Of a stretch of 64,000 bases of DNA, positions 11,700 to 23,200 are shown piece after piece. Location: positions 20,708,275-20,772,274 of the forward strand of contig NC_054881.1 of assembly GCF_018320785.1 (NCBI RefSeq), given 5' to 3'. The translations under genes were made by a program, and so were the position numbers. This DNA comes from Cheilinus undulatus. Taxonomy: Eukaryota; Chordata; Actinopteri; Labriformes; Labridae. The number at the start of each line of letters is the position of its first letter. Positions within the stretch are counted from its first letter, which is position 1. The notes under the pieces were generated by a model. The model ran no database searches. It had not been told where the DNA came from and saw only the letters and a program-made list of their open reading frames with translations.

Positions 11700-11919
11700 T
11701 CCATGCTGACATCTAGTGACAAGACTGGAGCATTTTTCGTCCCGGAACCTTTTTGTCCGTGTTTCGCTTCGGAGCTAGTTAGAAGTAGGACCTTCGACCC
11801 GTCAAAGAGAAGATAAATAGAACGGTACTAGCTGAAGCTGAAAGGCCTTCTTATGTGAGCAGAAATTACACTTAAAACACTTATTTTATCAGTGACAGTG
11901 TAGTCTGTTTCTACTCGAT
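11700..11919 (+). promoter_or_regulatory. nfkbil1: Likely nfkbil1 promoter and 5' UTR
   Basis: The segment before the ATG holds several CpGs (TCGTCCCGG, TCCGTGTTTCGCTTCGG) in otherwise AT-rich DNA and no TATA box at a useful position. This fits a housekeeping-type start. The exact start site cannot be read from the sequence. Confidence 0.4.
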
Positions 11920-14900
11920 ATGGTGTCACACAAACAGAAAAAGCTATGGAGGTTCATAGAGGACGGAGATTTGTTGCAGCTAAAGTCTTACTTGAAGAAG
12001 CACCGGGACGTCAGTGTGAACTTCTCCCGGGGAAGGAGGCAGAGGAGCCCGCTACACCTGGCCTGTTCCCTGAAAAACGACGATATGCTGCGGCTGCTGC
12101 TCAAACACGGAGCCGATGTTCTCCGGAAAGACCGGAAAGGAGACACGGCGTTACACATCGCGGTGAACAAGGCTCTGAAATACGGGAAAATGGGTGAGGA
12201 AGACCGGGAGTGAGATGAGTCTTTGTTATTGTGAATACTAGCTGTCAGTGGTTACAGCTGGTCTCTTACTTTCCAGAATATGACGATTTTGTTGTGCCTC
12301 TGAAAAAGAGCTGCCCAGAAGCTATGAAGGCTCCTAACAATGCTGGAGTCACACCAGAAGACCTGCTGGAGTGGATGAAACACAAAGAGGTAAATGAAGT
12401 TATTTCAAATAACCTCATCTCACCTAACAAAGCAACAGAACTACAGCACATCTGAAACATAAATACCCAATAATACACAAAAAAATCAGCCCTGAAACGT
12501 TTAACCCTGAGATATCTCCAGTTTTTGCTGTTTTGGGATGTGATGTGGAATCATTTCCTCTATGTGCTACTGTTTAGTCAAAAGAGTAGAGTACTCCAGT
12601 AAAAGTACAGTGGCTCTAGTTAGTAACCTCCTTAAGTTGAACTAAAATTACGGATTTCAAATGTACTTTCCACCCTTGTGTGGTTGTTGTTTTAATGTCA
12701 AAATGCTCAGGGCTCACAGTGGGCCCTCTTGAGTGTGTGCCACTCAAGGCAACTGCCCATATTTGATATTACGGTTGTAAATGTTACTAATATGTAAGGC
12801 TGATATATATACTGCCATTATGCTTGGCTAATAAATATGTATATCTGATGAGAACATCCCTGCATCCCTTGTTAAAATTATTTATATAAAATATATCTGT
12901 GTATCTCTGCCAGCCTTGCCCCTTAAAACCCTGTCTGCAAAATTTATTAACAGGATTTTTTTTTAATCCAATTTGGGCATTTAGATGCCAAGAGGTAACC
13001 TTAATACTTTGTGTGGACACACCTCAGTGTGTACAGAAGAGTTTGAAGGGACCATTTAGCCGTTTTTATATCCTTAAAACAAAAATAAAATAGGAACCAG
13101 CTTGCCTGCGAAGGCCACATTCTGATTCCCTCATAACTTGTCTTGAATTTAGTTGTCTTTACAATCTTACCAGGATCCCATAGGATCTATATGCTATATG
13201 GTATACCACTATGTCCTATAAAATGATTATGAGGAATTAAGGGAGAAAATCTGTTAAAGAAGCAATGCTTACCTCTTTGCTAACTCGCCCTTATCTTACT
13301 ACTGTAATTGGCAGCATGTCTGTATGTCTGTGTTGATTTGCATGCCACACCATTGATTCAATTATCCCTAAAACCTCTCAAAAGACTTCTTGGGTGTACT
13401 GGTTTGAAACTGGTGCCATGAAAAAATCATAAATATATACAGATTTTCTATAAAATCCAGAAATGTTGCGTCATGTCGTCATTTATGCCATTATTTGAGG
13501 AAAGACACCCTTTTCCTTGCAAATTGTCACCTAATAATAAGGAAGGCATGGCATAAATAGAGTAAAGAGTAAAGATTAGCCTACTGTCTGATGAGAGTGT
13601 GTTGCAGTTTTTATGAAGCACAAACTGTCCAGAAATCAGGAAACAATTCCACCTCTGTATGACTTTAAAGAGATGCGATGTGTCACATATTTCTATTAGA
13701 ATCATTCACTGTGAAATCACTGCTTGACTGCTGTTTTGTCAGCTGTAGTTGCCGGTGCAGCGTAAACTTGTTCGTTCTTATTGCAAGTGGCTTTGCTGTA
13801 CATGGCATGTAGGGATACCAAACTATGGGAAGAGAGCCACTCAGTATCTAAATGCCCAAGATGGATTGTTAATCCAACTCGAGAGTGTTAGTGTGGGTGT
13901 TGCAGGAGCGCTCATGCCTCTGGACCGTCCTAGCTGGCTACTTTTTCCTACTGGGACAATCCCTGGTAATATACATTGAAAAATATGTGAAGTGTGTTAA
14001 AATGGAGAGCCAAGCTACTCAGCCATATGCATTTAAAGAAGAGATGTGTAATGTGGATTAATTGTGAAGATAATTTGATCATGTTTACATTTGTCAATGA
14101 GATTCTTGATCTCAATGTGGTTCTCCTGGTTAAATACTAAATAAATAAATTTGATTCTGTTGGTTTCTTGCAGCCTGCAGATGATTTGAGCAGTTCATCT
14201 GAATCTGATCCTGATGAAGCTGATCCTGAGAAGGAGTGGCTGAATAAGCTTTTTGATGAATGCGAGGATGAATTTAATGAGGCGTTTGGAGCATATGATG
14301 GTACATTAACATGCATCTTTAATCCATTATTTAGATTTTTGACTCCTGTGATAATAACACTCCTGTGTTTGGTTCACTGCAGATTATTTTTCCTCTGATG
14401 ATGACGAGGAAGATTTTGGCGACTGGGCTGATCGCATCAGAAGAGAGTATTTTGAGAAAAAGCACGCTGAAGCTCAAAGACTGGCTGCCTCATCTTCTGG
14501 GTGGAAAAAGAGAAAGACTCCACGGGAGAGAGAGCAGGAACAGCAAACCAACAAGGAGAATCTGGAGCGACTGCAGAGAGAACATGAAGAGTATCTGGCT
14601 CGAGCTGCTCGTAAAGAGGAGGAGACTCGGCAGGGGAAGAAGCGCAAGTACGAGGAGGGCTGTGCAGCTACATTCCACGGAAGCTCCTCTGGTGACAGCA
14701 AAAAGCTGAGCTACAGTGACATCCCTTGGCCGGCTGCACGAGGCACCGTGAAGGAGATGGTGGAGGTGATGCTGCATGGCGTGGATCGCAGAGACACAAA
14801 GGCGTTTTGCAAGGCACTTCGCAAACAGCAAATGCTGTGGCATCCTGATAAATTTGCTCAGAGGTGTGAGGCTCGGTTAGAAGAGAAGGACAAGCAACGA

Positions 14901-14966
14901 ATTCTGGAAACAGTAACTGCTCTATCACAGGAGCTCAACAGAGTGGCACAGAGCCTGAGGACTTAA
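11920..14966 (+). CDS. nfkbil1: NF-kappa-B inhibitor-like protein 1 (four coding exons)
   Basis: Coding exons are 11920-12193, 12277-12389, 14174-14300 and 14383-14966. They join in frame to 365 residues, with GT-AG introns throughout. Residues about 42-90 form ankyrin repeats (RSPLHLACSLKNDDMLRLLLKHGAD, then GDTALHIAV). An acidic Ser/Glu/Asp segment follows (exons 3 and 4), then a long charged helix and a C-terminal J-like segment with WHPDKF (HPD at 325-327). The ending, TALSQELNR, matches mammalian NFKBIL1 (TALSQALNR). The mammalian protein is nuclear and has been linked to NF-kB restraint and RNA processing; its exact role is unsettled. The ATG opens directly onto MVSHKQKKLWRF, followed by the ankyrin repeats. 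Confidence 0.93.
12390..14173 (+). other. nfkbil1: nfkbil1 intron 2
   Basis: A 1.8-kb intron that starts GTAAAT and ends TTGCAG. It contains a short AGTACTCCAGTAAAAGTAC stretch near 12590 of a type common in fish repeats, and otherwise no feature I recognise. Confidence 0.7.
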
Positions 14967-15234
14967 ACACTTGGTAATAATTCAGCTGAAGGTTTTCTGG
15001 ATATTTGCAGAAATATTTCCATTAATGCAAGAGAGCCAAACAGCTGAGTACACTTTGTTTACTTGTTATCACTTTAACAAACTCATACAGGCTTAAAGCC
15101 CAGTGCCATGCATGTAAATGTTTACATAGCTCATTCAAATACATTCAAATCAGAGCACCAACATCTGTTGGCATGCATTCAAATGAAGATTTGTGGGATT
15201 ATAGAAGTTTAAAGTCAACTAAGCTATCAGGGAA

Positions 15235-15500
15235 AACTGAAAGTAATAAAATAACTAAAACTAGAATATACAAATACAATAAAATGTACATGGGGACAAA
15301 ATATCCTTATTTTTAGTCCCTGACAGCAGCGTACTGGCTGGCATGTACACCCAACCCTGGGTGATTTTATATGGTATGATTTGATTGAAGAAGCCCTTAA
15401 ACTATGGCAATATTAGGTCTTGAGTACTGAAATATCACATTTGAATAAATAGAATTTAAAGAATCAAGAGTACCGTATTTGGCTATACTTTCTGTATGTG
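15235..15500 (+). repeat. Dispersed repeat Y, copy 2 (with possible nfkbil1 polyadenylation signal)
   Basis: Shares CTAAAAC-rich sequence, CTGGCATGTACACCCAACCC and a CACATTTGAATAAATAGAA segment with copy 1 at 10310-10640, in the same order and orientation. AATAAA at 15245-15250 within it is the first canonical hexamer after the nfkbil1 stop codon and may serve that gene. Confidence 0.5.
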
Positions 15501-15519
15501 TACTTTTTCTGGTCCTGTT

Positions 15520-16385
15520 AGGCCTTATCTAATCTTGCAAAGCCAATGGATTGGCCAGATTTCATGTCAGTCATCAGGCAAATCTACCTTGCAAAGCAAG
15601 CTCTAGTCTGAGACAATTGTGCAAGGTCTGAGTAAAAACCAGACATCTCTGCGTCATTTGAGGAAAATGAGGCAGTAGCTACAGGCAGGGATTAGTTGTG
15701 CTGGTAGCTGGAAGCAATGGCTGCCACTGGTGTAGCAATGAGCTCAGATGCAGCTGTAGTATGGTGGTAGTTTAATCAGAACTAGGCCTTAGAGCAGAGA
15801 ACAGCGCTGAAAGCTTCTCTTGGCAGAGTAGATATTTTTGCACTTCTCCTGACCAGCCTCAGCATGAGTTTTATCCAACAACAAGCTCCGCCGTTCATAT
15901 GCAACGATAGCATATCGTGATGTAATTAGCCGTTACAATATCTTATTTCAAAAGTAGTTGCCCTACATAGTTAATGTTTCTATGTAAGCTGATGTTAGCT
16001 TTAGCAATGTTAGCTTTGTTAAAGTGTTTTTGTGGAGGATAAGCTTTCCCTCTGTAAGCAGACTGTTCAGCTGGCTAAAGTGGGTGTATTTTTAAACTTT
16101 TATCTTCGGTGTCCTAACCCTAACAAGAAGTTTATTCTAATTTTATTTTGAAAGTTTTGCTTGCATTTCTGTTCTGACACTGCCAGTGTCTGACAGCAGT
16201 GGTCTGCAGAGCAGAAGTCTAAGAGAGGCGGTCTGCCCAAATAGTCGTGACAGACAGAACATTCATCCAATCACCATCTGAGAAAATTGCCTGGTATGGG
16301 GGGTTTTCCCAGATATTGGTTTTCGTTTATGCTTGTAATTCATGACACAGTCTATCTGGTGTGTCAGGTATCCCATGGTACTGAA
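15520..16385 (+). mobile_element. Dispersed repeat X, copy 2 (longest copy)
   Basis: Left edge TCTTGCAAAGCC; right edge CTATCTGGTGTGTCAGGTA, whose complement weakly matches the left edge of copy 1 (AACC...CAGAT). The ends may be imperfect inverted repeats. An ATG at 15717 opens a frame (ATGGCTGCCACTGG) that parallels the exon-like frame of copy 1: TCAGATGCAGCTG here against TGGATGCTGCTAA there, and TTTAATCAGAACT against TTTTATCAGAACT. This copy has an in-frame stop and is dead. Confidence 0.5.
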
Positions 16386-18899
16386 AAAACCCTGAAACAC
16401 TGAAACTAATAAAAACTAAATCGTTTGCTAAATGAAAATTAAACTGCAATAAAACAAATTATTCTGACCTCGAAGGTCAGTCTAGGCTCATTCTTTAAAA
16501 CTGGTGGTGCTTAATTTACAAATATGTATCAAACAGTATCACATAATTGTACTGAGGGAAGTCTACGGGCATTTTGTCTCTTTAAGTGACCTTCTAATTG
16601 GTTTTCTTCATAGATCCTATTTGAAAGGTAAAACAAGTGAGGCGGCATCGGCAGTACTGCAGACTATGAGGGCTGCTTGACAAAAATAAAAAATTTTTTC
16701 CTGATGATGAACTCGGGATTTTTACATGATTACTGATGTTACTAAACCATTATCACATGCATTTATCACACAAACACTTTGAAAAACAAGCAATGAATAG
16801 AAATAAATGAGTAAAACACTGTTATATCAAAACAATAATATAACAAGTATAAACAAAATACTTTTGTGACCAAAGTATTGGAGCAAACTTGTGAAATCTG
16901 AACAGACCTCTGTTAAGCTCCAGTGTGTCTTTGTGTGGAGAAAAATGTATATGGCTCTAGAGAATAGATTCACCTTAAGACAGTTTACTGATTTCTTTTA
17001 AAAACCTGAACTAAAACAGGTCTGATCGATATGTTATTGTTGCGTGTGTGTTTACTGAGATTTTTTTTTTTAAATTCAGGATTGAAGATGGAACTCAAAT
17101 GTGCTTCTGTTGACAGCCTGATGTAAACAAGAATAGAAGAAATCCCACCAAGGTCTCTAACTCTATCAATGATTATATTTTTAGGCTGCCTCTGATGCAA
17201 ACATCACCGAGTTCTAATAAAAAATGCCCAGACCTTTGCACCTCTATAAAATAAATAATAACGAAATCTATGTGCAAAAAAAAAAACGAAATTTAGACAT
17301 AATTAATCAAACATCAGCCTAAATAAAAGATTTCACACAAAGACGAGCAGATGGTCGGGCCGCTTTCGGTGATGGAACTGAATAAGAAGATGCGGCGGTT
17401 GCCAGGTTTGTGAGCTAACCCCCTTTATCAAGACTATGATGAAAAACGACAAAATTACTCTGGTTTATTTGACTTTTACACTGTATGTTTAAAGCAGTTT
17501 CCATTACAATTTTGAAAGGCATTTTCAAAAGATAGATGCTATATAATTCTACTTTATGAAAAATACATGTATCTATATATTTCTAGGTTTTGAATACAGA
17601 TTAGATGCTAAACCATTTTGCATGTTAGTAATTCATTTTAAAAGGTTTATAATATTTGGTATGAACATTTTTTAAGTATGCTTATATCTCAGTTGGCCCA
17701 TGTGTCCTTGTCTGACCTTAACTGTTGCATAATCATATGTTTGCTTATTCATATCAAGTAATTGCTGTCTAACTGCCTAGGACAGTGTTTTTTAAACCGG
17801 GGCTACAAAGAGGAGAGCAGGAGTAATTTATAATTATCTATATGACAAAAATAAAGAATTTAGCAGACCAAACTCGGTAAAATTTAAACATTTATGAAAA
17901 AATGCCTATCTAAATAAGTGCTTAATCACCTCAATATATATAAAACTGATTTATATTTTTATTAACTTTGAATATGCTTTTAATTCATACATGAGAAGGG
18001 TCCCCTCCATGGACTCCAGCATCTTGGATTTTTGCATGTTTCTATGGTAGGCTAGCACAGAAGAGGCCAAATAACAGATACGTGTTTTTCCTAGTAACAC
18101 TGATTGCCACATTTACCACACGAAGCGACCATTGAAATATAGACTCGCTGCACCTTTAATAACATTAATTTTTTGCGATTATTAAATGTAAAAAAAAATC
18201 AGTACGTTTGTGAATTGTTTTGTATTTGGTATAGTAATATATAAAGAAGGAATTCAACCTAATTTGCCAAAAACTAATGCTATATACTGTATGTGGGGAA
18301 CAGGTGGATTTACCATTGTCAAAGGTAGCCAGTTGGAGTCTCATTTGCCAAGGGGCCACTAGTCATTGTAAGTGTGCATCAGATTTGAAGTAGGACCCTC
18401 AACAGTGTATCTTGATTGTAAATAAGGGGTCTAACTCTAAATTATAAAAGTCCATTGGGATAGATGTTAATTATCAAAAAAAAAAAAAAAAAAAAAAAAA
18501 GTCCATGAAGAGGACCTTGGCCCCACCAGTGAAGTCCATTATAATCCAACAGAAAAATTGCAGCAGCAAATTGGTGGATTATTGTGTGGTAGAATTGCAT
18601 GCAATACATAAAAAAACATTTAAATAAGAAAGCAGTAGAAAGCGTATGTTTTTATATATAAGTAACATCTGGCGTACAGACATATAAGAATATTAGTTTA
18701 AGTTTTGATGCTCCCAATGAGAAAGTACTGATACTGGGGCTCAAAATATAGCAAAGATTGGGAAGATTAGCCTAGCATCGTTTAGTTTGCTAACTGTAGT
18801 TTAAAATAGATTAATAGAAAGCCATAAGAAACGAAACAGGGAAACTATATGCCAGTCACACAATAGTGAAAAAAGCTACTAAGTAGTTTGTTTATTAGT
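16386..18899. other. Intergenic DNA without recognised genes
   Basis: AT-rich sequence. Apart from the A25 run at 18476-18500, I see no coding frame, RNA gene or clear element. Confidence 0.5.
18476..18500 (+). repeat. A25 homopolymer
   Basis: Twenty-five consecutive A residues. This may be the tail of an old retroposed sequence, although nothing upstream identifies one. Confidence 0.9.
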
Positions 18900-19557
18900 A
18901 ACAGTTTTACTCACGTTTCGAGGCTCCAGTTAGCAACATAACTCAGGAAAAGGCGGCTAATTATTTGGAGGATGCGACCATATCTGGCAACCCGGGGACG
19001 CAATCTGTGTCAATTGCCGGGCGACGTAGCGCGAATAAAGGCCGTAGTCTATTTCTGACTGAGGCTTATTTTTAACGCGCGTGGCTGCCTTCAGCCCCCT
19101 TTGTCTCCATGGCGGGTTGATGCTTTCTTTATCTTTTATTTGGCCTGTTGCTCGTTTATTTCGTCGCGGTGATTCTGCGTCGTCGCCGTGTTTTTGCGCC
19201 GTAATGACAGGTGATCTCAGGATGACGCCTTTCTCTGTAATCGCTCGATGCAAAAGGTGCACAAGGGAGGTTTCTGCCTTTGTTTTCATATTGTTTATTT
19301 AATTGAAACCACCAGGGCTAACCGGCACTCAGAATGAGAACCGTTCCCCCCTTGTGAAAGTCGGCATTATTAATGGACAATTATTAATCCTCAGGGGGGG
19401 ACGCTAATTGGTTAAGGGTTTTAAAGCCACGCACTGACTCGTTGAATTTTGTGATGTCCTATTTTCGCGTGTAGCACGCGCGGCTCGTTGTGCAGGTTCG
19501 GTAGTTTGCAGGCAGATTATAAAGAGGTGGTGGAGGTCTGTGTGGCTGCAGATAAAG
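18900..19557 (+). promoter_or_regulatory. atp6v0a2: CpG-rich promoter and 5' UTR of atp6v0a2
   Basis: CpG density rises sharply over 18980-19270 (GGGCGACGTAGCGCG, AACGCGCGTGG, TCGTCGCGG, GTCGTCGCCG) compared with the flanks. No TATA box sits at a telling place. This is the pattern of a broad housekeeping promoter, as expected for a V-ATPase subunit. The start codon follows directly at 19558. Confidence 0.6.
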
Positions 19558-20262
19558 ATGGTGTTTCGGAGTGAGGAGATGTGCTTGGCGCAATTGTTTC
19601 TGCAGTCCGGCTCTGAATATGACTGCATCAGTGAGCTGGGGGAGCTGGGGCTTGTCGAGTTCAGAGATGTAAGTAGAGATCATGCTAAGGTGCAAAAACC
19701 CTCATTTTTAAACATGTGCTAAGTCATTACAGTGGTGTTAAGTGCTACTACGTATTTGCATGCATGTGAAAAAGAAGATCTATCTATCATTTTACATAAT
19801 CGTTACATGAGCTTAGGACCAGTGGTGCCACGTTGATCCTTTCTGAATACATTTGCACTAAAATGATGCAGTGACTTACAGCCACCTGACCTGTGGTGCT
19901 CCTCTAATTTCAGCTCAACCCAAGTGTCAGCTCATTCCAGCGGCGCTTTGTCAGCGAAATCAAGAGATGTGAGGAGATGGAGAGGATTCTGGGTAAGATA
20001 GAGCACCTGGGGTGTTAGAGACATTTACCTGAAACCACCAGGGTACAGTTAGCAGTAGTTCATAGCTGGGAGAGTCTCCTAAAGCAGTCCCTCAGAGATT
20101 GAAGATCTCACAGCTGGAGCATTAATTACCATAACACAAACATCAGCATGTTTTGGATTTTCAGGCTATCTTCTGAGGGAGATTCAGAAAGCTAACATAG
20201 CTGTACCAGAGGAGGATGAGAGTCCACTCGCTCCTCCGCCAAGACAAGTCCTTGAGATCATG
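19558..20262 (+). CDS. atp6v0a2: atp6v0a2 exons 1-3 (start of cytosolic domain)
   Basis: These exons encode residues 1-96. They begin with the conserved [16 protein letters not shown] and GLVEFRD blocks, which form the proximal end of the a-subunit cytosolic arm, then a long helix ([19 protein letters not shown]). Exon 3 ends with a Pro-rich bridge ([11 protein letters not shown]), after which a 6.8-kb intron follows. Confidence 0.93.
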
Positions 20263-23200
20263 GTAAGTGGAACTCCAGTCACATTTTGTGGCAAAAGTAG
20301 GTTTCAAAGTTTTATATCTAGTATATTTACATGCCAGCTAGTATCCTGGATGTTATACTTCACTACTGGGGTATTAAAAAACAAGGAACCTGTCTATTTA
20401 CACCTCCAAATACTTAATATTATACAGCATACTAAACTGTATTTAATTATAGTTTTTGTCTTACTGCATTGCCTATGAGTGAAAACTGTAAAAAAGACTA
20501 CATGTTATTTAAGCTGCACTGATCCAACACAGTGAAGTATTTTCCCTCTCTGACTATCTCTAGTCTAGTTTTGGCTGCTTGGATTTTGCATTTCCAGTTC
20601 ATCATAAATAAAAGGGCACTGCTGGTAGCCTAGTAGTTATATCTGTGCAATATGTACAGAGGTTGTTATCCTCCAAGCAGGTAGCCATGGTTCATCTTAA
20701 GGTCCCTGTTAAGTGAAATCTAAACTTTCTGTCTTAACACACTAGATATGTTGGAATAGAGCTGCTGTAAACATGTGAAAACACTGAGATCTCCAGTCTA
20801 AGAAATTTATTAGACCACCCTAACCCTAACCAAAGTAAGGTTTATGCCACAGCTGCCCTAAATAAACAGCATTGGTAATCACCAAAATCATTTTTTATGT
20901 TTCTGCAATGGTTAATGCACCAATATTTAGAAGCTCTTTAACCCAAATGATATTTTTAATGCTAAAATATAATTATTATTGTTACCCATGAATTTTCAAA
21001 TGTACTGATTTCCAAAAAAACTGAAAAAATAGTAAATCACCTTATTATTTCTTGATTAATATGTCAAATTATAGTTATTTACTTGCATTCCTGAAGAGAA
21101 AAATGAGTTTTAGTGGTTGAATGTTATGTTTGATTCATTTCTGACTTCTCAGAGAAGCCCAGTGAGCCGGCTCAAATTTGGCTGAATTCAGTTTGAAATC
21201 CCTCATTCCTGTTCAAAATGGTAAAACGTGGAGAGCTCACTGAAAATGAAAGAGTCCACATTAAAGCACTTCATGATGCCTGATGGTTTTTGAGACAAAT
21301 ATGACAGGTGGTCTAATAAATTTGTTAAGCACTGTATGTGTGACTGAATTTTGGACTTGGACCGTTACAGAGCTGTTCACCTCTTTCCTGGCTTGTTTTA
21401 ATTTGGGTGGGGCAAATATAGAAGCCCATGACATCTCCAGTCTTGATGGGGATTTACCCCACCCCCCTGCGCTACAATGATATCCCAGAGCAGTTTATCT
21501 CAGTACAGTCTGTTGTTAGCTGATGTCACTGCCTTTACTGAGAGGTAATAGCCAGTGTCTTTGTTCATTGTGAGGTAAATTTCCCAAATCTATCAGCCTT
21601 GGTGGCCAATGGGTTATTTAAAGTATCATAACAGAAAGATTTGTACCAGAAAACAGTAAATTTGATCCCCAACTTCTGTCCCTCAGCACACATCCAGGCA
21701 GCTGCGCTCCGATTAGAAGCTGTTTTTTTTTTTTTTCATTTGAGAGGATCGAATATCTCGTGAGTGGGTGTGGCTTCAGCTCATTCTGCCAGCATGCTGC
21801 CACAAGATAATATGCCATGAGATAATATATACAGTGCTTAACAAATTTATCAGACCACCTGTCATATTTGTCCAAGAGGCCATCCAGCATCATGAAGTGC
21901 TTTAATGTGGACTCTTTCATTTTCAGTGAGCTCTCCACGTTTTACCATTTTGAACAGGAATGAGGAATTTCAAACTGAATTCACCTTTTTATACCCAAAT
22001 TTGAGCCGGCTCACTGGGCTTCTCTGAGAAGTCAGAAATGATTCAAGCATAACATTCAACCACTAAAACTCATTTTTCTCTTCAGGAATGCAAGTAAATA
22101 ACTATAATTTGACATATTAATCAAGAACTATTAATGTGCTTTACTATTTTTTTCGGGCTTTGTGTAAATCAGTACATTTGAAAATTCATGGATAACAATA
22201 CTAATTGTATTTTAGCATTAAAAATATCATTTGGGTTAAAGAGCTTCTAAATATTGGTGCATTAACCATTGCAGAAACATAAAAAATGATTTTGGCAATT
22301 ACCAATGCTGTTTATTTAGGGCTGCTCTGGCATAAACCTTACTTTGGGTGGTGGTCTAATAAATTTGTTAAGCACTGTATATAGAATATAAATATCACAA
22401 AATTAACAAAATACATAATTATAATTAAGTTATATCTAAGAACATACTTACAATAACATTTAACACAAACAAAAAGCATAAACGTGAATGTATGAGGTTT
22501 ATGAAAACTTGTTTGTTAGATTATAGATGTTTAATATCTATCATCAAACCTGTATCCATACCAGAGATACATAGCAACACAACAGGTATTAACAGCAGTG
22601 AAGTGTTCTTAGGCATCTTTTGCAATATTTTAAAGACAAAAATCTTTTGGGAATAAATTTTTGATATTATGGAGCTCCCATATTGTATTGAAAAATGCCC
22701 CGCAGCTTGTGAAATGTTACAGAACCTGCCAGTTTGAACTACAGAAGGTACAAAACATGAGAAATGGAACAAATCAAACACATTTAGAAAGTTCCTTACA
22801 CACTTTTTGACACAGGCACACATACACAACCCAGTGAAAACGACCCCATCACACAGCTCTGGATCCTGACCCACCTGTTGTGAACTACTGCTTTAGACTA
22901 CCTCCAAATATCAGTCTAATTTTAAATAATTTTCCTTAGTGAATATTTTTTTTTTCTTTAATTTCTGCTGTTGGGTGCTACTGCTGTGCAACAAAGTACA
23001 GATTTATAGTTAATGCAGTATATTTTATTTGCAGTAATCACTTGGCCAATACTCTGAAGTCATTGCAACAAATTGGAGAAATTTTTTAATATTAAAAGCA
23101 GTGTTTTTTAACTCAGAATGTGTAGAACTTGAAGCCCTGAGTATTCAGCTATGCTCTTACACCATTTTGATGCTGTCAGTAAAGCTTAAACCAGCTATCA

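Noticed and set aside
19540-19557. GTG start six codons before the atp6v0a2 ATG
   Set aside because: Vertebrate nuclear genes rarely use GTG, and MVFRSEE aligns with the known a-subunit N-terminus.
20811-20834. CCCTAACCCTAACC as an interstitial telomere repeat
   Set aside because: Only about two units, and it lies at the edge of the MITE copy; most likely chance.
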